From Annona cherimola (Eukaryota; Streptophyta; Magnoliopsida; Magnoliales; Annonaceae): 64,000 nt of DNA. This document shows, in pieces, positions 50,927 through 60,717 of this stretch (positions are counted from its first letter, which is position 1; each line of letters starts with the position of its first letter). The notes beneath the pieces were generated by a model. The model was not told the origin of the DNA and did not search any database. It was given only the letters and a program-made list of their open reading frames with translations. Location: contig CM059977.1 of NCBI GenBank assembly GCA_030490835.1, positions 10,692,765-10,756,764 of the forward strand. The letters run 5' to 3'. The position numbers and the translations under genes are program-made.

Positions 50927-51055
50927 TTACCCACTCCTTACGTCGCCGAGTAGCATCGAAAAGACATCAATGCCGCCCAAATTGCTCTCACCACTCATTC
51001 CAATTTGTACGAGGTCTCTAAGCTCAGAGGATACCATTAGATTTTCATCGAACAC
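50927..51055 (-). other. Candidate orphan terminal exon or gene remnant
   Basis: Read on the - strand, a CACCAG acceptor-like site is followed by 42 sense codons and TAA. The peptide has ordinary protein composition, with VFDENLMVSSELRDLVQIGM and SNLGGIDVFSMLLGDV. It lies about 590 bases beyond the PBCP stop on the same strand. I do not recognise the family. It could be a remnant of another gene, an alternative last exon, or chance. Confidence 0.25.
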
Positions 51056-51208
51056 CTGGTGCGATTAACTCTCCCATCGAATAAGTGGCGATCTTCCTTA
51101 ATTTCCTACGACACATCTCATTGGAGAAGTTCTTAGCATACCAGGGAAAAGTATGGAGCAAAGAAACAACAGTTGATTCTTTAATTCCTCCCGTTCAACC
51201 AATATCCT

Positions 51209-51262
51209 CGCCATTTTATATGATCCAAATAAACGCGCCATTTTATTTGATCCAAATAAACA
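51209..51262. repeat. 27-bp tandem duplication
   Basis: CGCCATTTTATATGATCCAA at 51209 recurs at 51236 (one base changed), each followed by ATAAAC. It lies downstream of PBCP. Confidence 0.85.
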
Positions 51263-51640
51263 TTCTTTCATTTCATCACTCGTATCTTCTTTGCAAGGCA
51301 GAAAAGTTCGTACTTGGCAAATGCTATTAGTAATTAAGTTACAGGAAGTTTCATTATAATAAAACATGAATTCCAATAGCAAGTATTATGTTAATAACGA
51401 ATGCTATGTAAAACCAAAGCATGCATTTGAAGCACGATCAAATGGAACTACAACCGATGGTTATGGAGAGGAAATGCAGGCAATGGATCATTATTTTTCA
51501 TTTTCCCATCCATTAAACTGTATATTCATGATTCAAATTGATCATGCATCCAAGTGTAGCCTCGAGAATTCCAAAATGGGCCTTGATGGATCCTCCTAAA
51601 GTTGAGATCTTCCACTTGTGTAGTCTCTATTAAAGCAGTT

Positions 51641-54600
51641 TCAAGCACTGACTACATGGCCTATGATCACAGTGATATCATCTAGCTTCCCACCTGTCAG
51701 TCACACAGTTTAGTTCCCAACTTGTAACGAGGACAAATCTTTCAAGTAATACCGAACTTGCCATAGAATAGATGGAAAATCCTCAATTTTATCAGGGACG
51801 AGAGAAATCATGCCTGTTAGTTTCTTTCCAAGAAATTTCTTCCAAAGTGGAACATCAAACCCCTGCAGACAATTGATAGAGATTAAACCATTTATCATCA
51901 CAAACTTTTTAATGCAGAAGTATAGTCAAATAATGACCGATTAAGCAGGACTAGATGTTTCAATGCTATACCCGATTTCTGGCCTCCATAGAGTATGGAG
52001 AGTCAAAATTTACATCCTTGGAGTGATTGCTAGCTAGGTCTGCCAATGCCTTTGCTACAAAGGAAATGTACTTCTGTCATGAGAAACTAGATAAGGCAAG
52101 GCAGAACTGACAGGTGGAAAGTTGAATGAAGAAACCAACCAGCCTCAGAAGCATCTCTACATGTGTTGATTGTAGAAACAATTTCATTGTCAAAAACGTT
52201 GTCAAATAGTCCATCTGAACCCATAACAATCGTGTCTCCCTCCTTTAGTTGCACACTACAAACCTGCCCATCAGTCTCTTTGTCAATCAAAATGACAGCA
52301 TGTTTATCCACTAATAAATTGCGCAAAAGATAGACGATAGCTTGATTGATTTAATTTACAAAAGTTAATAGACGATTGGAATGAAGACAATTCAGCAGAT
52401 AGATTTTAAGCCATGTCCATCATTGGATATACTTAACAGTAGGTTTTCTGCAGCAGATGTCTGCAACAAATGAAATAAAAAAAAGGTCTGTGGTAGATAA
52501 GAAAAATGCAAGATTAGAAATATACCATGGCATCTTTGTATGTTTGCCCAAATACTTCAGAGCTTAACTGATAGGGGCAATCGAAAGAATGTTCTAGTGG
52601 AGATGTTGAAAAAACAACTTGGCCTGAAAATGCAAGTACACAGTGAAATTAAGAAAATGTGAATGCCCTCAACAAATAGAGTCTCTAGTCTTATTGTACC
52701 TGCACGAAGAATCCTTAGCCCGCAATCACCAACATTTGCAATCCTCAGGTTGCCACTCTTCTCCAACATAGCAACAATTCTGTTTAAAACATAGCCAAAG
52801 AATGGACAGGATAAAGTTTTAAGGGAAACATAGCCCTAGTCCAAGATGCTCTTCAGGAATAACCTATAGACATTGCAATTTTAAAAATGTTTCCAAGGAC
52901 ATCTTCCTTAAAAAGTTGAATTATTGATGGAATTTAAGGAAATAAAATTACACAGTAGCGGAACCTATGGCGAAGGTTGCAGCATGTGCTTTCTTGAGAA
53001 GAATCTGAGGATCATAATCAACCTGCGAAACAGATCAATTTTCAGCTCTGGTCAGCAGGTTAAGAACACAAAAGAAACTTCTAAACAACTACTCCATGAA
53101 AGCACACTGGTTACACACTAACGCTAATGGGCAAAACAGAATGCAACCAAGAATTCTATTACATATTTTTCAGGCTATTGCACTAAGTGCGTTAACACCC
53201 AATAGGCTGGGTGCATTTCATAAACTGCAGGAATAGGATATGAGCTACTGGACATCTAGCAATGGATGGATGCATTTCACAAACTGCAGGACTACGATAT
53301 GAAATAGTGGATATCAAAACAACAAACTTGACAATTCTAGTTATGGAATATGAATGGATAATTACTTGAGAGATGTTAAATTATACTACAAGACATATTT
53401 GATAAATGACCTGTAATTGATGCTTGATATGCTGCAGGCCTAGTTCAGCAGATTAAATGGGCAAATGCCAATGATTGAAGTGGAATATTCTTTTACAATT
53501 GTATTCAACTGCAACCCATGCAAAGTCAGCCCCCTCAGATAAATAGCCATAACCAAAAATTATGTTGTTTTGTATTGTCAATAGCCTTGACCTACATTTT
53601 TCTACAAAGGCTCTGTCATGAACATGTACTGGCCCATCAATTGATCCAGTCAGTCACTCATTGGTGGGCTACATTTATCTGCCAAATTATGGGCATTTAC
53701 ATTTTTCTCTTTTTGCCTTGATGGTAAGTCGGCACGGATCCAAACCTTAATATGAAAGTTTGCCCAGCCTGTCATTAAGCCATAGGCACTACAGTTACAA
53801 TGCACCAGCAATCAACATAGAGGCCACCAATGATACACCAAATAAGCAAATAAAAAAAAATAAAATCAAGTGCACATGTTAAGAGGGTTTGTTAGGAGCC
53901 TATTAGTCATGACGTCAGTGCATTTAAGTTCTCAAATCTGGTTTATAGATGCATGATTATCAGAAAATCTTGATCTTGAGTATGTACCGCCTCATCTTCA
54001 ATTAAACAGGAAGCATTGGCCATCAATTCTTGAGAAAAAAGTGCAGGGTCTATATTACGTTCCGCCCACCTGTCATTCAACACAAGGTTTTGTGACTAAA
54101 ACTGTGCAATCATCTAAGTAATTAGCTTGGTCTTGGTAGCACAATGACTTCTGAAAATTCATAAGCTTTCATCCCTTGCAGAAACTCAGCCAACTTTATG
54201 CTTGGAAGATGACAGGAAGTTGAGTTTGTAGTATTCGCTCTCTTTGCTGTCTGCGTTTTACTCTCAAAAATACAACAAAGCCACTCTTCAAAAAAAATAC
54301 AACAAAGTAGTTGATGCCACACTCAGTAGAAAACACAAAAACCATGAAATGCCTGGAGTTTCCTGTCATTTTCTAGTCAGTCTGTTGGACATTGGTTTGA
54401 GACAAAAAATATGATTTGTTAAAAAACTGGAATAAAAATTATAAGGAAAAAAAAAGGGAATATTCCTCATCAGTAGCAAAGTTCCTTACCCAGAAACACC
54501 GTCAGCAATGCCAAGAACTCCACCATTGTAGCTGCTCACAAAGAAAGCATCTTCACCTCCTTTCTCAACCTTGAAAAAAACTGGAGATTCATAAACAGGT

Positions 54601-55423
54601 TTTTCTTTCAATTTTGATTAGTTAGGTTTGATTTTTTATCAAGCATCCAACAACATGAAGACATGATCCTATGCTACGTCGAACTGGCAAGATAGCTGCC
54701 CAAGGTCATCACTACCTTTTTTGGGTGTGGTATGATGTGAGTTCCAACGGACAAGGACACTTCCGACCTACGAAAAACGACAAAATAGATCACCGTGGCT
54801 GTTCCATTGCTTTAAGATAATTTCAAAGATCCACAAGAACAATACAAACATTTCTTCGGTATAGTGCTGAAAAATATCCATCTTGAAATTCCCAGTTTTT
54901 TTTTTTTTTTTTCGAGAGAGAGATATTCCCAGGTATTTTATCATCATGCAAGTCATAAGAAACTCGAAAATAAATAAATAACAAAAATAAAATAAAATTG
55001 TTAAAGACATATATATATATATAACAAAACTTCTCCATGTTCTGCATACATCTCGGTTAAATTCCTTTGATTCATGTGGGGTGTCGCGTTGCTGTGCCTC
55101 CTCTTATACGGTAGATGAATTATCGAACCAAAATTACCAAATAGCTAAGATGGGACTGACTAAATTAAGCAGAAATTCTCAAGTAGCCATACTGCGTTGG
55201 GGAATTTCACAACTAAAACGAGAGAGAGAGAGAGCGAGAGAGAGAGAGAGAGAGAGAGCGAGCTGTACTTAGAAGTGTTGGTTGTTGTTGTAGTATATGG
55301 GAGACAAGAAAGAGAGACGTTGCTGTGCTTGAAAGAATCGGAGAAATAGAGAGGCAGAGTTGAAGTGTGGAGCAGATGAAGAGAATGAGAAATGTACGGC
55401 GATGTCCAAACAGGAATCGCCAT
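51641..55423 (-). CDS. PBCP: PP2C-type photosystem II core phosphatase, chloroplastic
   Basis: There are 11 coding exons, in transcript order: 55423-55269, 54767-54716, 54569-54490, 54069-53988, 53022-52952, 52779-52700, 52623-52526, 52263-52140, 52054-51972, 51862-51814 and 51693-51641. They sum to 927 nt (308 aa) without a frame break. The enzyme is an Mn/Mg-dependent Ser/Thr phosphatase that acts on PSII core proteins such as D1, D2 and CP43 in thylakoids (family knowledge from Arabidopsis PBCP, At2g30170). The start MAIPV matches the Arabidopsis N terminus, and residues 1-50 are Ser/Thr-rich like a transit peptide. PP2C motifs in order are VEKGGEDAFF (70-79), GIADGVSGWAE (Asp92, Gly93), IANVGDCGLRIL (Asp165), VMGSDGLFDNVFD (Asp223) and KLDDITVII (Asp297). 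The last intron is GC-AG (exon end ACAG, then GCATGA), and splicing there is needed to reach the DDIT metal-binding motif. Reading through gives an alternative C terminus and loses that Asp. Confidence 0.94.
53212..53329. repeat. 59-bp imperfect tandem duplication in a PBCP intron
   Basis: TGCATTTCATAAACTGCAGG at 53212 and TGCATTTCACAAACTGCAGG at 53271 head two similar units. They lie inside the 965-bp intron between exons 4 and 5. Confidence 0.7.
55221..55262 (+). repeat. (GA)n microsatellite at the start of PBCP intron 1
   Basis: This is a GA run with two GCG interruptions. In the PBCP transcript it forms a (CU)n tract starting about 7 nt after the exon 1 donor GTACAG. Confidence 0.85.
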
Positions 55424-55599
55424 CCTCCTTCCCTTCGCTTCCCTCCCTCCCTCCCTCTGTAGCCACTAGCCCACTAGCCAACGGTTTTGGACGGTTGGCA
55501 AGTTGAACACCCACGCCGTTTGGACTTGGGATACCGATATTCCCTCCCCTTCTGATAAGAGGAAGAGGAAGCAGCCACATCAGCATCAAATAGAAATCC

Positions 55600-55685
55600 C
55601 GCCCAGCTACTCCGGCTAGCCCAGCCCATCATCAGCCTCTCCTTTTGCTCCTGGTGCAAACTCCATGCCCGGTATTTCCAGCCCA
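55600..55685 (-). promoter_or_regulatory. Candidate PBCP promoter with three site II motifs
   Basis: TGGGCT on the - strand occurs at 55619-55624, 55623-55628 (overlapping) and 55680-55685, about 200-260 bases upstream of the PBCP ATG. Site II (TGGGCY) clusters are common in promoters of plant housekeeping and organelle-protein genes. No clear TATA box was seen. Confidence 0.35.
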
Positions 55686-55970
55686 TCGTCCGCTAGCCTT
55701 CAAAATTCAATGTTAAGTGGGGTGTTTTTGCAAAAATAAATGCATCTGGCAGGGAAGGAGAGAAACAGAAATATACAAAATAAAAGTAAAGAAAGAAAAT
55801 TATGTTACCTGGCAGGGGTTAATAAATTAAAAATAAAGCAAAAAACTAACGAACTTTCTGATAAGAAATATAAATGCTAACATGGAACCTTTATGTTCAG
55901 GGAGGTCCACCCAGTTGATTTTGCAAAACTCAATTCAATTACACAATCTGCATTATTTGCTTTATTACAG

Positions 55971-56455
55971 GATATGTTGACAATCTTCTCAGCTTACGAC
56001 TTTTCAATCTCTGCAATTATTATGTTATTTAGTTTTTTTGCACCTTTACCGACATACTTTTAAATCATTTTCTTCATAACTACCTCTGCAACTACTATTT
56101 TAAGTTTATTTTCTTTACTTGTCATTACTTTTGTTATATCAATTCTCTCGTTTTAAAAAGTTTTCCACCAAAGATATATTTGGCAATGTGCAAAATTTGT
56201 TAAGCTATAACTTTTCACTCTTCATAACTACCGTGTTGGTTAATTATTTTTTCACATTTTCCTATGCAATTTCTATATTTTTAAATCATTTTTACATAAC
56301 TATCTATATAACTAACATATCTATTTTAACTTTATTTTCTTATTCCTCATTATTATTCATATCATATCACATCATTTTCTTTCAATTCAAAAATTTTCAT
56401 GTAAAAAATCTTTTATCCAAAAATTTTATCACTTCTCAAATACATCCCAAAGCTT
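55971..56455 (-). mobile_element. Two adjoining family A copies (11 and 12)
   Basis: A partial copy (about 55971-56165) is followed by a fuller one starting AAGATATATTTGGCAATGTG at about 56170 and ending CACTTCTCAAATACATCCC. The core CATAACTATCTATATAACTA and ATATCACATCATTTTC is present. Confidence 0.5.
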
Positions 56456-57631
56456 TTTTTTCAAAAATTATATCAACCACTAAATACGCCTATAATATAA
56501 AAATAAAAAGGTGATTCCACTTCTAACAAATCTGTTTACAAAGTGCACTTTTGTGAACTCATTCAAACCTAGGGCTATGCTTCTATGAAATCCAACGTCT
56601 ACATAGCCCATTTATTTTTAATATTTTGATGATTGATGATAAATTTATATTATCTATTATATTTAGCATTATTTATATTATCGTAATAATCATTTCGTTT
56701 GTTTATTATCATTATATATGACTCCATCTATAAATGTGCAAATTAACATAATAAATAATTTAATGCTAAATATTTACTTTTAAGATGTGTTTGAAAAGTG
56801 ATAAAACTTATGAATGAAAAAATTTTAGTATACAAGTTTTAAATTACGAGTAAGTGATAACGTAAAAATAAAATAATAAAATTAAAATATATTGATTAGT
56901 TGTACGAGTAGTTGTGTAGAAACGATTGAAAAATATAATAGTTGTGAAACATGAAAATTTTTTGTGTGAAAAGTTTTTATGTTATCTAAACATGTATTTA
57001 AAGTAGTATTTTCAATACCTAAACCGTCTAAAATATTGTTATTATATGGATAATGATTCTATAATGTATTATTATATTCCAATATATAGGTGAATAGATC
57101 TAATTAATTTTTTTAATTTACATATAAATATATCTAGTTTTAAGCAACTGTGGTACATGCACGTACTTAATTTACATGAAACTTGTTCCCTAGCTAAACA
57201 AGTGATTTTAAATATAAATAATAGATTGAATTTTATATCAACCATTGATATCTTAAAATTTAAAAAGGTTACCTAAAACCACTTATATGTAACTTGATTA
57301 CATAGAAGCAAATTCTCAAACACACAAGTACAACTTGAGTTTGATGGGTATAGTTTAAGGTTGGTTAAACCCTTATCTTATTTTTAAAAACTCCTATACT
57401 ACTATATTTTAGATCAAATTGATTTTAGCTGACCTACTTTATTATTTAAGATCAAGTTAGTTGATTCCATAAAATAGTTTTTCTATTACATTTTAGAGTT
57501 ATAAATTTTTAATTACAAGTCTTACTTAAAAAATTATAATCAACATGATAGTAATATAATTTTAAAAATATATTTATTAAATTTACTAAATAATAGATAA
57601 ATCATACAATTTTTTATATATTTAATGACTT
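56456..57631. mobile_element. AT-rich DNA containing family A copy 13
   Basis: A family A copy runs from about 56779 (TTAAGATGTGTTTGAAAAGT) to about 57000, with TAAAATATATTGATTAGTTG and TGTGTAGAAACGATTGAAAA. The rest has no gene or clear element. Confidence 0.4.
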
Positions 57632-58150
57632 TTTTTTCAAGTATACCTACTATTCTTGATTACAATTCCAAATATACCCATGATGTGTTCGAAATCTCAA
57701 ATATACGTACTATGTTTGTATTTAATATCAAAATCACTCATCTTGTAAGTTAAAGTTATCGGTGAATATTTGACATTACTAATATGTTGTATTTAATATC
57801 AAAATCACTCATCTTGTAAGTTAAAGTCATCGGTGAATATTTGACATTACTAATATGTCATTCAAATTTAGGACAAAATTGGAAAAAATTAAACGTCGCA
57901 ACTCACCGACACCTTAATTGCATATAAGTTCTAAATTTAAAGAGTCTTAATTTCTTCATAAAAAAGAGTATTAATTTCATTTTTTTCCATTTCTTTTCAT
58001 CATTTATTGTTTTACAATAGAGGTATTTTAGGCATATACAAAAAATTAAACTAATAATTTTTTACGGAATAGACATCTTTTGAATTAAATGCAAATAAAG
58101 TAGGTATATTTGAGAGTGAGGTTGAATGCAATGGGTATATTAAGAAAATA
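57632..58150. mobile_element. MITE-like element with TATACC ends (family C) and internal 71-bp duplication
   Basis: The left end TTTCAAGTATACCTACTATT, then AAATATACCCATGATG, is mirrored by the right end AGTAGGTATATTTGAGAG and ATGGGTATATTAAGAAAA. Within it, GTATTTAATATCAAAATCAC at 57718 repeats at 57789 with almost no change (71-bp period). Confidence 0.55.
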
Positions 58151-59174
58151 ATCTATATTTAAATAATCTATTTATGTATTTTATTATAAAAGATATTATA
58201 TAAAATTTATATTAAGGGTATGTTTGGTAAATTGCAGAACTCGGGTGACAAATTTTTCACGAAAAAAATAGTCAAATATCCGCTTCTATCAACATTAATT
58301 GTGGCCAGCAATGCACGGTTTGCATGCAATTTCCTTTTTGTGCACGCATGCAGCCAGCAAAACTTAGGCACATGTGGGGGCCAACATTTGCATGCAGCTA
58401 CTCGGTGTGAAAGCATGATATGACAGGTTTTATATTTCGTGACTCGGGATTGATAAGTTTTACACTCTCTATTGATTTTTTTCTTTTACCAAACGGACCC
58501 TAAATATAGAGAACGCTTTTGTGAAACCAAGTTTCATAAAATCACTTTGATAAAACTGTCCATTTTTGAGACATCGATGCTTGATGCAAAATTCAATCAA
58601 CTCACTGTATTTAACATTATTTATTTAACCACGTGATCAAATTGTATCCAAATCTAATACGTGCATAGTCACATTTGCTAAAAAATAGGTACATGTATAT
58701 ATATAAATAAGGTAAAATGTTTATATCAATTTACACATGTATTAAAATATAGTAATATTTTATAAAATTATTTATCTGTATATTAGTAATATTTTAGACA
58801 GGTTAGATATTAAAAATACTACTTAACATATGATATTTAATAGTAAATCATTTTATTAAGTTGATTTTACATATTTATAGATAGAGCTCATATAAAGATA
58901 TTAGACACATGAAAAAAATTATGATAATATAAATGATATTAAATATAATGAATGAAGATGATTTTCTGTCAACTATTTTGATGTTGAAAATGGAAAAAGT
59001 TTAAGAGAATATGAATTTCATAAAAGTATATTCGAATGATTATATATTAGTAGTTCGGGTCAATATTTGGTATATTGATCTCTGAACCTATCATACTCTA
59101 ATTGAACGGAGTACTTTTTATTTGTGACCTACCTTACCTTACGAGTACAACAACTATTTTACTTATTTGATGGT
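58151..59174. other. Intergenic DNA, no gene supported
   Basis: A possible small element runs from about 58215 (AAGGGTATGTTTGGTAAATT) to about 58503 (TTTTACCAAACGGACCCTAA), with inverted ends of roughly 20 bp. Otherwise the region is AT-rich. Confidence 0.4.
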
Positions 59175-59655
59175 TACATTTTTGCAAATATGCCTACAAG
59201 GTTTAACCAATATTGCATCTGTGTCTATATATTTGCTAAAGTTATAAATGTGCCCATAAGGTTTGCATAATATTGTAACCGTGTCATTTCCGTCAGGATG
59301 CCATTTGACCTTTATGTAAAATGATAATAATGGACTTTAAGCTAAGTTATACACTTTCAATTTTTAAAAATAGTGTAAGCATATTTGCAAAAACATCTAA
59401 AATAATAATACATGTAAAAATATATAAAATAATAAAACAGAAAATATATCCACACTATTTGAAAAATTGCAAGTTTATTATTTGAGTTAAAGGACATTAT
59501 CGTCATTTTAGATAAAAGTCCAACGCCATCCTAATGAAATGAACATAATTGTAATTTTATGCAAACCTTGTAGGCATATTTATAAATTTGGCAAACTTAG
59601 GGACACAAATATAATATTGGTCAAAAGCTATTAGTATATTTGAAAAAATCTATTT
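59175..59655. mobile_element. Element with about 100-bp terminal inverted repeats (family D)
   Basis: The left arm (TTTTTGCAAATATGCCTACA, AACCAATATTGCATCTGTGT, AAGGTTTGCATAATATTG) is complementary over about 100 bp to the right arm (TTTATGCAAACCTTGTAGGC, GACACAAATATAATATTGGT, ATATTTGAAAAAATC). Each arm contains two diverged GCC(T/C)ACAAGGTTTG-type subrepeats. No ORF is present. Confidence 0.6.
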
Positions 59656-59775
59656 TAGGGTATCCAAGAAGGTTTATCCACTTGTATTCTACCTAAGTCG
59701 CATTATTATTCAAACAATGAAAACCTGACGATGGTGTCAAATCTATTACATTCCTCACCTTTAAAAATATTTACT

Positions 59776-60040
59776 TAGGGTGTGTTTTGAAAGTAATAGA
59801 ATTTTTGAATAAAATATTTTCAAGTGAAAATTTTAAAATAAATAAAAATAATATAACATGATAAAAGTAATGATAATGAGTAAATATAATAAAGTTAAAA
59901 TAGACTATTCAATTATATGGGTAGTTGTAGAAAAAATATTGAAAAGTATTTTCATTATATAAAAGATGTAAAAAATAATCTAAAATAGAATAGCTAGAGA
60001 GAATGAAAAATTTTAATTTGAAAAATTTTAGTTGTGCCAT
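59776..60040 (+). mobile_element. MITE-like element, family A copy 14
   Basis: The left end is TAGGGTGTGTTTTGAAAGTA. The core ATAATATAACATGATAAAAG and AAAGTTAAAATAGACTATTC is present. The right end is eroded. Confidence 0.45.
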
Positions 60041-60489
60041 GGTCAATATCTAACAATTTTTTAAATCAATGTAACAAGATATTTAATTTGTATACTATTT
60101 TGGAGCTGTTAATTCAATATACTATCTAAAATATTCTTCCTTACAAAGACAAACGAGTAAAAATAATTATATATTTTTAAGTATGCATAACTTAACCAGT
60201 CCTTGATTGAAATAATTTTTTATATTACCATAAGATAAAAGATTCTGAACCACCTTAAAAATAAGAAATTGATTCGTAATCAAAGTGGGAGACACAAGGG
60301 TTCGCACGAAAATTTGGCGGGAATCTCGGTTCTGGGAGGGCGACCGAAAATAAATAATAATAATAATAAAAACTTAATTAAATAGATTTTCTCGTCCAGC
60401 CCATAGTGTTTCATGTACAAAACCGGCAACGCCAAAACCCACAGAAGAAACGAGAAATCAACGCGGGTCTTCCAGAAGTTGGTGCATCC

Positions 60490-60717
60490 ATGAACGGAGC
60501 TTCCTTTTCTTTCCGACCTGCTGACTTGGGAGGCTTCTTCTATTCTTATCAGGCTGCTACCGATTTGAACCGTCGTTGGAAGACCCTCCAAGGGAAAAGA
60601 AGTATAAATGGACTGGTGGAGAGGAGCAGAGCAGAGGGAGTGGTGAAGAGGGAGAGTGATGGCCTGTCGTGGACTGAGGAGGAACTGCTTCTCCACCTGG
60701 AATGGATGGTGGGATAA
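60490..60717 (+). other. Upstream ORF overlapping the aminotransferase start
   Basis: A 75-codon frame begins with ATG at 60490 and ends with TAA at 60717, so it overlaps the aspartate aminotransferase ATG (60659) in another frame. It would be a uORF if transcription starts upstream of 60490. A TATAAAT at 60603 could instead give a very short leader without it. The peptide matches nothing I recognise. Confidence 0.3.

Noticed and set aside
55160..55255. Leu/Ser repeat C-terminal extension of PBCP exon 1
   Set aside because: It is translation of the (CU)n intron tract. The frame and homology require splicing at 55269/55268 to SEVSLSVGTHIIPHP.
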